A stretch of DNA of 64,000 bases from Bacteroidota bacterium (GTDB lineage: Bacteria > Bacteroidota > Bacteroidia > Palsa-965), in the NCBI GenBank assembly GCA_020402865.1, contig JADBYT010000014.1:1-64000 (forward strand). Direction: 5' to 3'. Numbering within the stretch: the first letter of the stretch is position 1; each line of letters starts with the position of its first letter. Under the pieces are notes generated by a model that worked only from the letters and a program-made list of their open reading frames with translations, was not told where the DNA came from and did not search any database. Made by a program: the position numbers and the translations under genes. Positions 17,396 to 26,102 of the stretch are shown in pieces.

Positions 17396-17681
17396 GTGAA
17401 GGAGTTTTTAGTTATGCCCGCAAGGTATTTCAAGCAATTACCTGTTTGCGGAGGCATTTCAAGCACAAACTCAACTACGTGATAAACAATATATTAAATG
17501 CGCCGCCCGTGAAAAACACCCTCCTCGGAAACAGTTCTACCCGGTGTGGTACACAGGTATAATTTCAATCAATAAGATGGCATGACTGTACAAGTGTCGT
17601 TCGTCCAAATTATATTAATACTCGTTACTATTTGTGAATTAAGTACAGGTAAAAGAGGAAAACTTACGCCTCCTCACAACC
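17396..17681. other. Gene-free stretch at the left edge of the AT-rich block
   Basis: 286 bp, increasingly AT-rich towards the right. It contains the upstream region of the minus-strand lipoprotein and the downstream region of the small SIR2-associated gene. I see no strong hairpin, promoter box or attachment site. Confidence 0.5.
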
Positions 17682-18080
17682 TTACTTTTCTCTTCCAAAA
17701 CCCGGTATTAACTGCCCTTTTTTAAAGAGCTGATACGCTTTTTCTATCTCATCATTAGTTAGACTAATAAAATAATTCTCCTTACTGATTTTGACATTTT
17801 TACCTACACTCTTTAAATAATTTATATTAATTTTTTTAAGTAAATCATTTGCTATATCACTCACATTCTCGCATTGCTGTGCCTCCCATAGTATTGATTT
17901 AATGTAATGTGCCACAAATATGCGGGCCAATACTTCTGCATCTTTCTTTTTCCCTTTTTGCGTTAAACCATTCTTAGTTTCATTTTTATTTAAAAAATTC
18001 ACAGAGTAAGGATCATGCTCACCAACAAAAAGTGGAGTAACAACATCGCGTAATAAATTTGAAGGGTTAAAGAAGCCCAT
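17682..18080 (-). CDS. Hypothetical protein paired with the SIR2-like gene
   Basis: 132 residues, mostly helical, unrecognised. It contains a Lys-rich segment (KNGLTQKGKKKDAEV) and helices IFVAHYIKSILWEAQQ and LTNDEIEKAYQLFKKG. No signal or membrane segment. It begins 33 bp after the SIR2-like stop on the same strand and with similar AT-rich composition, so the two probably share a message. It could be an accessory, regulator or antitoxin of the SIR2-like effector; the sequence does not say which. Confidence 0.6.
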   Translation of the reverse strand: MGFFNPSNLLRDVVTPLFVGEHDPYSVNFLNKNETKNGLTQKGKKKDAEVLARIFVAHYIKSILWEAQQCENVSDIANDLLKKININYLKSVGKNVKISKENYFISLTNDEIEKAYQLFKKGQLIPGFGREK

Positions 18081-18113
18081 TACCGGTAACCATTCAATCT
18101 TATTTTTTGATTT

Positions 18114-20426
18114 TTAACTTTTTCTAACTTCAGAAATCGTTCTCTTTTTTTCTTTTACAAACAAAATCATATGTTCGTTGTGCAACCACCAGGGAAGATA
18201 ATGAATATGATGCTTAGCTTCTTTCAGGAGTTTAAGTGAATCTGCGTCTTGTGAGATTTTCCGAGTTTTCTCATCCTCACTTTTGCTAAACCTACTGAAT
18301 GATAAATGCTTATAATCGGCTTGAATAATTACGAACTTTTTTTCAAGCAGAATTTGTTGCAAATTTTTATCATGAGGAATCAACATTGTTCCATTCTCAG
18401 TAATCGCAAATGCATAATCCCACTCCGAAGCATGTAAAATTACTGAAGCCAGTCGCTGTCTGAAAGCCAGCGATGTGGTGAGATATTCGGCCTGACTGAA
18501 TTTAGCTCTATGTTTTAATTCCGGATCATTATTAATAATCTCATGGCTATAAAAATAATCGGCAATACTTAAATTGAAATATGAAAGTGCGTTAACAAGT
18601 TTGCTACTTACTTCAGGGCTTACTTCATTTATAAGTCGTAAAGCCATTGCCGCATACCTTTGACTGTAAACATGAGGGGATTTAGTGTTTTTTTTATTTC
18701 GATTTTTTTTCTTGTCTCTGTCAGTTTCGGCAAAGACATCAAATTTCTGAAGTTTATTTGTGAATAAAATGTGTTTAGCGTTGTAGTATTTCGGACGTGT
18801 TAAGCTTTGAGAAAGTAAATCCAAACTTATTGATACTTTGGGCTCTTTTTCCTCTGCCCGTTTTAATATTTTTTTGTTTATCTCTATCCATTCTTTCATC
18901 TTCCATACGTTCCTTCCATAGCCATATTCTTCAAGTCCTATTTTCTCCATTAAATCCACAAGCGTTTCTTCGAGAGGATACATATAACCTTTAATCTTCC
19001 CGTCATCTGATTCGTGAATCAGACGTCTTCTAAGATCCTGAAAACGTGAATAAAAAAGGGAAATACGATTGTTGTAGATTTGCCCCATACCCAATAATCC
19101 CTCCTTATTTCGTGTACAGATCAAAGCGAGATTAAACAGTATTTGATCACGGAAGTAGATAAGCAACTCCACTGAATCGGGCAAAATGGGAGATGAGCGT
19201 TTAAATATTAAGTCAGTCAATTCGTGCCGTGTAATGGGGCCGGGCTGATAAAATTCCTTAAACTGCTCATTTATCTTTTTATAAATCAAATGAAGGCGCC
19301 CTCCAATGTTTTGTGTACTGTTTGCCGGGTCAATTGGAATAAAATAAACTTCTTCGGCCTGAATTGCATCTTTTTCAATGGTTCCGGTAGTATTTGCCCC
19401 GGGAACGTTGAATTTCTGGCAAAGCTCGGTCTGCTTTTCTTCATAAGTTTTATTTCCCTGCAGATCAAAATAATAGATAATCAGCTTTGTTTTTCGTAAA
19501 TGACTTTCTTTAACCTGTGGATATAATTCACTCAATATTCTGTTCAATTCAAGACTTTGCATACCAAAACCCAGAATAAGCAAATTAACCTGTTCACAAG
19601 CCTCTCTTCGCGTATCATCTTCTGTGGGCGTATCAATGATTGTTCCCGATAACAATTTCCTTAAAAAAGACTGTATCTGAAGCGGAACTTCATAATAGTC
19701 TTCACGAGTAAACCGAAGTGTACTTTTATGACTGAATGTTCCGTGAGGTTTAATATAAATCGGTCTTTTCAGCTTTCTCTTTTCAACCAGACTATTAAAG
19801 TTATCGGGGCATTCACCATCAGAAATTACACGAATAAAATTATCCTTCCCTGTTTCCTGTAGTATTGACTCATCTAATAATTCATCAAAATTGAAATTTA
19901 TAATCACATCCAGAAAACGATGCCGGAACATATGGGCCAGCAATTCGTAATTAAGTGAAACGGCATGGCGATAACCGAAATGACGTATAATATCGTCATG
20001 AACATCAAATAACTGACTCAGGTAATACAGTTTGGTTTCGAAATCATTTTCATCAAGTTTATATACTGTACGAACATGCTCAAGTTCCCATTTCATCTGC
20101 TTTCTGATTGCTTTTCCTGCTTCAGAATCATCAGCCAGATTCAGATACTTTTTTTCAATTTCCGCAGCAGCTTCTCCGGCCAGATATAGCCCCACTGCTT
20201 CTTTTGATGCACCAGCACCAATGATAGCAATAAACCGTTCGCCCCTGAATGCCTGATGTTCAGATACATTATTAGGCAGCTTATTGTTAAGCACCCTGTA
20301 GCGTTCTTCATTTCCTGAATTTCGGGGCAAAGAAGCATTAATCCAATTTACAGCAAGCTTGTAAGCCAAACTGTTCAACACAGCTTCTACCGGATCATTT
20401 TTACCTGATGAAAATGTAGCATTCAT
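18114..20426 (-). CDS. SIR2-like NADase-family defence protein
   Basis: 770 residues. The N-terminal half is a SIR2-like Rossmann domain: IAIIGAGASKEA with GAGAS at 70-74, INFNFDELLD at about 176-185 in place of the TTNFD motif, KPHG at 226-229 with the likely catalytic His228, and LLILGFGMQSLELN further on. In prokaryotic defence systems such domains hydrolyse NAD+ to kill or arrest the infected cell. The C-terminal 400 residues are unassigned. They are largely helical, with a lysine-rich patch (KKKNRNKKN) and a mixed end (WDYAFAITENGT, FVIIQADYKHLSF). The large C-terminal region may be the sensor. Divergent from the TIR operon; its small partner is downstream. Confidence 0.82.
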   Translation of the reverse strand: MNATFSSGKNDPVEAVLNSLAYKLAVNWINASLPRNSGNEERYRVLNNKLPNNVSEHQAFRGERFIAIIGAGASKEAVGLYLAGEAAAEIEKKYLNLADDSEAGKAIRKQMKWELEHVRTVYKLDENDFETKLYYLSQLFDVHDDIIRHFGYRHAVSLNYELLAHMFRHRFLDVIINFNFDELLDESILQETGKDNFIRVISDGECPDNFNSLVEKRKLKRPIYIKPHGTFSHKSTLRFTREDYYEVPLQIQSFLRKLLSGTIIDTPTEDDTRREACEQVNLLILGFGMQSLELNRILSELYPQVKESHLRKTKLIIYYFDLQGNKTYEEKQTELCQKFNVPGANTTGTIEKDAIQAEEVYFIPIDPANSTQNIGGRLHLIYKKINEQFKEFYQPGPITRHELTDLIFKRSSPILPDSVELLIYFRDQILFNLALICTRNKEGLLGMGQIYNNRISLFYSRFQDLRRRLIHESDDGKIKGYMYPLEETLVDLMEKIGLEEYGYGRNVWKMKEWIEINKKILKRAEEKEPKVSISLDLLSQSLTRPKYYNAKHILFTNKLQKFDVFAETDRDKKKNRNKKNTKSPHVYSQRYAAMALRLINEVSPEVSSKLVNALSYFNLSIADYFYSHEIINNDPELKHRAKFSQAEYLTTSLAFRQRLASVILHASEWDYAFAITENGTMLIPHDKNLQQILLEKKFVIIQADYKHLSFSRFSKSEDEKTRKISQDADSLKLLKEAKHHIHYLPWWLHNEHMILFVKEKKRTISEVRKS

Positions 20427-20787
20427 AAGAATTGTTTTTAACTAATCTTGAAATTTTATATCATAAATACAATAAAAAAATCCGGGAATTGCGTAAAATC
20501 CTCAGAACTGAGGATGCCCCTTTTCTCATCAGTAACGAATAAGCTTGATGGTTCAAATCCAATACAAAAATACAGAGCGTATGATATATCAATTATTCAA
20601 TCACTAAGCCATTGAAAAAAGAGTTAATTGAACGCAAATAAAAGACACTTCCAATACGGATAATATTATAATCGAAACTAAAAAGGAATTGAAGTGAATA
20701 AAATCATGATAATAAGGGATAACGAATAGTCAAATCTGTGGAGGCTTTTAATGCATATAAATACAATTTTTGAATAAAAATAAACAC
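20427..20787. promoter_or_regulatory. Divergent intergenic region between the SIR2-like gene and the TIR operon
   Basis: 361 bp of AT-rich sequence with starts on both sides, so it should hold both promoters. On the minus strand a TATTTATG (one base off TAnnTTTG) lies upstream of the SIR2-like gene. On the plus strand no exact box is seen, only a TACAATTTTTG near 20762. A short palindrome at 20498-20515 is the one structured element. Confidence 0.5.
20498..20515. promoter_or_regulatory. Perfect 8-bp inverted repeat, possible operator
   Basis: ATCCTCAG-AA-CTGAGGAT, two perfect 8-bp arms separated by two bases, about 70 bp upstream of the SIR2-like start in otherwise AT-rich sequence. It has the shape of a dimeric repressor site but could also be a small hairpin; no repressor gene is adjacent. 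Confidence 0.35.
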
Positions 20788-21330
20788 ATGGAACAGAAAT
20801 ACGACATCGCCATTTCATTTGATGAAAGTCAAACCTATATTGCAGAAATAATTGATAGTCTTTGCAGATGCTTAGAAATCAATTGTTATTACTATAAAGA
20901 AAAGAGAACGAGGGGTGTTGGCGAAAGTCTTTCGCAGGACCTGCAACGAATTTATAAATATCACTCAGACAAATTCATTGTGATTATCTCTGATCACTAT
21001 TTTTCAAAACAATACTGCCGGTTAGAATGGCAATGTATTAAAGAAAAGATAGATCTGTGTAAGAATGAATTAATTCTTGTTGCAGTTAATTCAAACCTTA
21101 AAAAAATCATAGAAGAAGAAATGGGAGATCTAAAATACTTGTTGTGGCCGGAAAATATAAAAGAAATATTTGATTTAATAAAAAAGATAAAAAGAAATAT
21201 AAATAGTACAGAGAGCGATAGTCTTGATAGTAATAATGGAAATATAATAAATAATATTAAAGATAATACTGCCAATGGTGGCAATCAAACTATCATTGGT
21301 TATATAAAAAATCAGAATAATAAGAAATAG
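20788..21330 (+). CDS. TIR-domain protein, first gene of a five-gene operon
   Basis: 180 residues from ATG 20788 (MEQKYDIAISFD); a TTG at 20770 would add six residues. The TIR fold is clear: YDIAISFDES, GESLSQDLQRIY, FIVIISDHYFSKQYCRLEW with Glu80 at the end of the S-x-x-Y-x-x-S-x-x-C-x-x-E pattern typical of NAD-cleaving TIR proteins. The last 35 residues are Asn-rich and repetitive (SNNGNIINNIKDN, then NQTIIGYIKNQNN). That tail matches a motif near the N-terminus of the next protein. No membrane anchor. The next gene starts 4 bp after its stop. It is the likely effector of the operon. Confidence 0.85.
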   Translation: MEQKYDIAISFDESQTYIAEIIDSLCRCLEINCYYYKEKRTRGVGESLSQDLQRIYKYHSDKFIVIISDHYFSKQYCRLEWQCIKEKIDLCKNELILVAVNSNLKKIIEEEMGDLKYLLWPENIKEIFDLIKKIKRNINSTESDSLDSNNGNIINNIKDNTANGGNQTIIGYIKNQNNKK

Positions 21331-21334
21331 TATT

Positions 21335-23965
21335 ATGAGTGATCCGAAAGATAACGAGCAAAAAGCCGAGACCTCTGAGAACTCAACAAACGAGGAAACT
21401 AAGCATGTTGAAAATCCTATTAATCAAGAAGATGATTCAGATGTTAAGGCCGAAATAAACAAACAAGATATCAGCGAATATAATACAGAGATAAAAAACA
21501 ACTATTCAAAAAAACAGGAAATTTACGGATATGTAGGTAACCAAAACAATTACTATGAATCAGGAAGAAAAGTCGATTCCAAACATATCGACATTTCTTT
21601 AGATGAACGAGATATCAATTCCCTCGAACTATACGCCTTTGGTACAAATTTCGATGAAGCATCTAACAAAATAAAACGCGAATCAGCACTTATCATTGAT
21701 TGTATAAGTGATATGATGTCCTATTCAATAAGTTTATTTTTATTTAAAGAATATACAGACTATCTGAATAAATGTATCCGGCTAAAAAACGAACCGAGAT
21801 CTTTAGATCAACTAAAAGAAGATATTGAAACTGTAGCAAAGGAAAACAAGGCAAAATTAATACTTGTTCAAATAAAAAGATCTGAAATTTGGTCACAGTT
21901 TTTTTCAACGGTTAACACACAAGGCGGAATTGATGAACTGAGTAAATATTGTCGTACGAAGCAAGTTATTGTAATTATTAATACATATTCCTACCGATTA
22001 AGAGAAAATGAATATGTAAAAATATTCGAGGAATGCCCGTATTATTGGAGAGCAAATCCAATACGTAGCCGGTTAAATGAATATTACAAAACAGAATACC
22101 GGGACAATAATGACCTGATCAACGTTATTTGTGAGCGTATTGATGAGTATAAGAAAAATGAAAAAACGCAAGAAGAAAAATATATATTACTCAATCAAAT
22201 ACTTAATGAAACTGAATCAATAATTGAAATCAATACCTTAGTAAATAGTATTACTGAACTTCTCGAAAGGGAAATAGGAAAAGGAATTGACCGCATTGAA
22301 CTTAATTTACTAGAGCAGAATGCTGTAAGAACCTTAATTTATGTAATTAAACTCTTTGGAAGCATAAGATATTACGATTGCGACAGATTATTGAAATTAC
22401 TACTTAGTGAAAAGAATGACAGCAAGGAATATAAACTTTGGCAAATTCAATGTGATTCACTGGTAAAGAGATGCGGCCTTTCGGTAATAAAGAATGAAGC
22501 TGAAAAGAGTACGTTTCTTGAAATAATTAACCGGCAGAAGTTCAATACACTCTCTCGATTGCTTGAGGAAAATTATCCGGCATTTATCAGTCAGAAAAAT
22601 TTCCAGTTATTTCAAACGGTGGAATGGATGAAGGTTATCTCCAGCAACATGGCCGATACATTAGCTGATTCATTTTCTTCATCGCTAACCGAATTGGATA
22701 ATGCAGATCAGATAGAACTACTATTAAAGTGGGTAAATGCATCTGAAAAGCAAAGAATGGAAATTGCCCAGAAAGAAAGAGCACAGGAAATTATCAGAAA
22801 AATAATCTGCAATGTTCTGGAAAAATCAGAAACTGATTATGTAATTGATAATGTGCTAAGATACTTCCCTGAAGACACATCGGGGTGGCTGTATTTTATA
22901 TATGTATTTCATTCGCTCTGCGAAATTGATCGCTTTAACCGTTATGAATACTTTGTTTACTGCATTACACATGAAAATAGCATTGTAAGAGATTATACCA
23001 TGCACATGATAGTTGAACTTCAACGAAAAAAAAAGTTGGATATTATTAAAATTATTGCCGCAAATAAAAAGTCAACACCCTTGCTTAATAAGGACGAATA
23101 TCATGACAAAGAATACATACTGATAAATTTCATAACCCATCTACTTCCTTCACAGCGTGATCTCGAGCAGACCGAAAAGAGCAAATGGCCTTCGGCATTT
23201 ATGATCTTTTCTTTTTTAGACAAGATTAGTGAAAGTAAAGATAGCGAATACCCGGATACAGTTCGAAATAAATTAAAGAGTTATGCCACAGACCTTATTG
23301 ATTTGCTATTAAATCCCAATCTAAGTAAACTGCCTCGGTCCGATAACTATAACCAACAACTATACATTCTTAGTCGGCAACTTCTAAATAGAAAAAGTCA
23401 TTCGTTTCTGTTCAACCTATACGCCAAAGATAAAAAAGTCTGCTCATTAATCAATATTTTCTTTAACTCAAATATACCTGAATTTGCAAAGTATCAGCGA
23501 GAGCATGAGGTAGTAAAACAAATTGAGCAGCATATTGCCATTGAAAATTTTATAAACGAAGAAAGCGAATCAGAAGGGCAAGAGGTGAAACCTAATATCA
23601 GGGTTAGCAAATCAACAATAAAGAAAATTGACCAAACGGTATATCAGCAGCAAATAATAACATTAGCTGATAATATACACGACTTGCTTGAGCATATTGA
23701 AATGGCCGAAAACTTGGCTGTTCTTATTAGTATTCTTAAAATTTCTGTCGTAGAAAATAGCTGCTACGCAGCAGAAATCATGTATGATGAGTTAATGAGA
23801 TCAGCTGTAAATTACTTAAAAAAGAACAAGAACCTGCGAACGCGAATTTTATGGCACTGGTATAACTGTTCATCAATGAACATCAGTAAATATCCGTTTA
23901 CACCAGCAGATTTCAGACAAATTCGCCTTGAATTCATACAACGAAGCAAAATGGAAACTGACTAA
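21335..23965 (+). CDS. Large uncharacterised protein of the TIR operon
   Basis: 876 residues, no family recognised. Residues 1-75 are acidic, Asn/Glu/Lys-rich and probably disordered, including KKQEIYGYVGNQNN, which echoes the TIR tail. Residues of about 90-240 look alpha/beta (LELYAFGTNFDEA, ALIIDCI, KLILVQIKRSEIW, TKQVIVIINTYSYRL), like the core of an NTPase or Rossmann fold, but I see no Walker A P-loop. From about 260 to the end it is almost entirely helical (LLEREIGKGIDRIEL, LLKWVNASEKQ, IVRDYTMHMIVELQR), like a HEAT or TPR-type scaffold. A sensor or scaffold role is inference. Codon use is AT-rich, like the rest of the block. Confidence 0.75.
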   Translation: MSDPKDNEQKAETSENSTNEETKHVENPINQEDDSDVKAEINKQDISEYNTEIKNNYSKKQEIYGYVGNQNNYYESGRKVDSKHIDISLDERDINSLELYAFGTNFDEASNKIKRESALIIDCISDMMSYSISLFLFKEYTDYLNKCIRLKNEPRSLDQLKEDIETVAKENKAKLILVQIKRSEIWSQFFSTVNTQGGIDELSKYCRTKQVIVIINTYSYRLRENEYVKIFEECPYYWRANPIRSRLNEYYKTEYRDNNDLINVICERIDEYKKNEKTQEEKYILLNQILNETESIIEINTLVNSITELLEREIGKGIDRIELNLLEQNAVRTLIYVIKLFGSIRYYDCDRLLKLLLSEKNDSKEYKLWQIQCDSLVKRCGLSVIKNEAEKSTFLEIINRQKFNTLSRLLEENYPAFISQKNFQLFQTVEWMKVISSNMADTLADSFSSSLTELDNADQIELLLKWVNASEKQRMEIAQKERAQEIIRKIICNVLEKSETDYVIDNVLRYFPEDTSGWLYFIYVFHSLCEIDRFNRYEYFVYCITHENSIVRDYTMHMIVELQRKKKLDIIKIIAANKKSTPLLNKDEYHDKEYILINFITHLLPSQRDLEQTEKSKWPSAFMIFSFLDKISESKDSEYPDTVRNKLKSYATDLIDLLLNPNLSKLPRSDNYNQQLYILSRQLLNRKSHSFLFNLYAKDKKVCSLINIFFNSNIPEFAKYQREHEVVKQIEQHIAIENFINEESESEGQEVKPNIRVSKSTIKKIDQTVYQQQIITLADNIHDLLEHIEMAENLAVLISILKISVVENSCYAAEIMYDELMRSAVNYLKKNKNLRTRILWHWYNCSSMNISKYPFTPADFRQIRLEFIQRSKMETD

Positions 23966-23977
23966 AACAGGCAAGAA

Positions 23978-25789
23978 ATGGATACTCAAAATACTAATAC
24001 TCAAGGTGAGCAAAAGGAAGTAACCGGAAATGCACCCGTAGCAGAAAAAACAGGGTCGGAAAACACCAAATCACAAACCACAGTTAATGAACGAACTGGT
24101 GAAACGAATTTGCGTTCAATTATTGCTGCAGTAGATAACTCACCTCCGGCAGTAAAAGATGTGGATGAAAGTCTGATTTACATTGATATGAAAAAAAATA
24201 CCAGTTTCAGTCGTCCATGGAACTGGTTGCTAAAAGAGTACAGAATCTTCTGGACCAAGTGTAATAAAATTATCACTCTTCGGTATTTCGATTGCTATGT
24301 AGATGATATTAAGTCGGGCCAACGACTTAAAATCGACATTCTTTGCAATGTTGAACTTATCAAAGGGAGTGAGTATAAAGCTGTAATGCTTTTTTACAGA
24401 GACACGAACCTTGATGATGCTTTCAGAAATCAACTCAGCAGTTGGGTGAAACAGTCGGCATCGAGAAAAGAAAATATTGTAAGTCAGTTTTTTATTCATG
24501 AAAGTGAATTAAACAAAGATGTGTGCGAACAGGCTGAGCGAAACGGATTTAAAATCGAACTACGCTTATCGCCTTTTGTTGATGAAAAAATAGACCAAGA
24601 TTACGCACTTGTGAAGCATACAGTTACCTGTCAGATTAAAAACTGGGAAATCAAGCTTCAGTGCACGCTTGTCATGAGTTTGTATGATAAACGCAAATTC
24701 AACATGACTTCTATCGACAACCTTAGTAACTGGATGAAAGAGAAGATTGAAAAGGTTGTACAGGTAGTAATGATCGACAAAACAATTGCTCAGGTATTAC
24801 AGGGAGAACCATCTTATGAAATACAAAAAAAGCTTGAATCTGAAGCATCCGAAATAGGTTTTAGGGTAAAACAGCTTATTTCTATTCCTCTGCTCAATGA
24901 AATTGAGCTACTGAATCAATTCACGCTGGATACTGAAAAAATAATTAATCCGCAATCAGAAGAAGATCTTGAACACTGCACTTATTACACCACACTGGAT
25001 ATACGCGTTCCAATAAGAATGAATATTACAGTAAAGGGTTATATCAGTTCGTTTAGCGGTTATGTCGAAAAATACCTTCGACCTGGTATTATACTTTTGG
25101 AAAAAATGCGGGAAGAGATTGTTGAAGAAGCCCGTTTATATGCGCTAACTATTTCACCCGACCAGTTTTATCTTCACTTTAATTCTGAGTATAAAGGGTC
25201 GCCATCTGTTGAGTCGGCATTAAGTGCCAAAATCAGAAGTTTACTGGAAAGAAAATTTAATGTGGTTACTCCAATTATTCATATCACACCTCTTGATACA
25301 GAACTTACTGAACGTTTCAGATATCTTGCTGGAGAAAATGGAATTTTTGTCTATAAAAACATTGCTGAACGCATTCATTACACCATACAATATGCGGTTA
25401 CAGGTATTGCCAAAGAAGGATGGTACACGTTCAAGTCAAAAATTTATCATGATTCGTCTGATGAAAATATGGATATGGGCATAATCGTACAAAAACGAAA
25501 AGCATTACTAAGAGAACAGGCGGATGCTGAACGACACTCTATCAGTTTAACTCTTACTCATCATTTCAACAGTTTGTTCGATATTCAGTCCAAATATGAT
25601 AACGAGGATCCAAGAAGTGTTGTTACGCTGAAGGAGATAACTTCATTTTTTAGTACTGCAGCAGAAAAGATAATAGATTCACATGGTGTAACCATAAAGC
25701 TGGTTTCTGTAGCCCGAAATTCAATTAAAGCAGACGAAGAGTATAAAGCGAAAGTCAACAATCAAAATAAATTAGATTCCCCAAAATGA
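23978..25789 (+). CDS. Protein with about four tandem SPFH/band-7-like modules
   Basis: 603 residues. Residues 1-60 are low-complexity Thr/Asn/Glu. Then a pattern recurs about four times (about 90-200, 213-305, 335-440, 465-585): beta strands, a long amphipathic helix, and a strand pair ending like NGFKIELRLSPF (189-200), IGFRVKQLISIP (293-304), KFNVVTPIIHITP (426-438) and HGVTIKLVSVA. That order and the closing 'G-[FV]-x-V-x-x-[IL]-x-I-x-P' style are those of SPFH (band 7, stomatin/flotillin) domains. No transmembrane helix is obvious. SPFH proteins assemble as membrane rafts or cages. The tandem arrangement is my inference from repeats and should be tested by structure prediction. The stop overlaps the next start (ATGA). 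Confidence 0.55.
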   Translation: MDTQNTNTQGEQKEVTGNAPVAEKTGSENTKSQTTVNERTGETNLRSIIAAVDNSPPAVKDVDESLIYIDMKKNTSFSRPWNWLLKEYRIFWTKCNKIITLRYFDCYVDDIKSGQRLKIDILCNVELIKGSEYKAVMLFYRDTNLDDAFRNQLSSWVKQSASRKENIVSQFFIHESELNKDVCEQAERNGFKIELRLSPFVDEKIDQDYALVKHTVTCQIKNWEIKLQCTLVMSLYDKRKFNMTSIDNLSNWMKEKIEKVVQVVMIDKTIAQVLQGEPSYEIQKKLESEASEIGFRVKQLISIPLLNEIELLNQFTLDTEKIINPQSEEDLEHCTYYTTLDIRVPIRMNITVKGYISSFSGYVEKYLRPGIILLEKMREEIVEEARLYALTISPDQFYLHFNSEYKGSPSVESALSAKIRSLLERKFNVVTPIIHITPLDTELTERFRYLAGENGIFVYKNIAERIHYTIQYAVTGIAKEGWYTFKSKIYHDSSDENMDMGIIVQKRKALLREQADAERHSISLTLTHHFNSLFDIQSKYDNEDPRSVVTLKEITSFFSTAAEKIIDSHGVTIKLVSVARNSIKADEEYKAKVNNQNKLDSPK

Positions 25790-26073
25790 AATCCACACTA
25801 AAAGCGAGAATCAACAATAAACATGCGCCGGTACTACCCATTCCGCTTCTAGATCTATTAAAATTAGCACCCGTTGTTTTATTACGCGAGCATATCTGCC
25901 CGCTTAAGCCAATTTTAAATATAAGTAATAAGAAAACCAAATTGGATATTGTAATAGTCCCAGAAATAAAAAAAATAGTTCCACCTCTCAATATGGCGAT
26001 TCGAGAGATAAAACAGCCATTACCACCGAATACAAAATTACCAGAAATCATAATCCCGAAAATAACTAAGTAA
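25786..26073 (+). CDS. Small proline-rich protein, translationally coupled
   Basis: 95 residues starting at an ATG that overlaps the preceding TGA (ATGA). Basic and rich in Pro, Ile and Leu (PVLPIPLLDLLKLAPVVLL, then REHICPLKPIL, LPPNTKLPEIIIPKITK). No family is recognised. The coupling and matching AT-rich composition argue that it is real. It might be a linker or adaptor between the SPFH-like protein and the membrane protein encoded next. Confidence 0.55.
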   Translation: MKSTLKARINNKHAPVLPIPLLDLLKLAPVVLLREHICPLKPILNISNKKTKLDIVIVPEIKKIVPPLNMAIREIKQPLPPNTKLPEIIIPKITK

Positions 26074-26102
26074 AACTATACGCCACCAATAAAATAAAAG
26101 CA

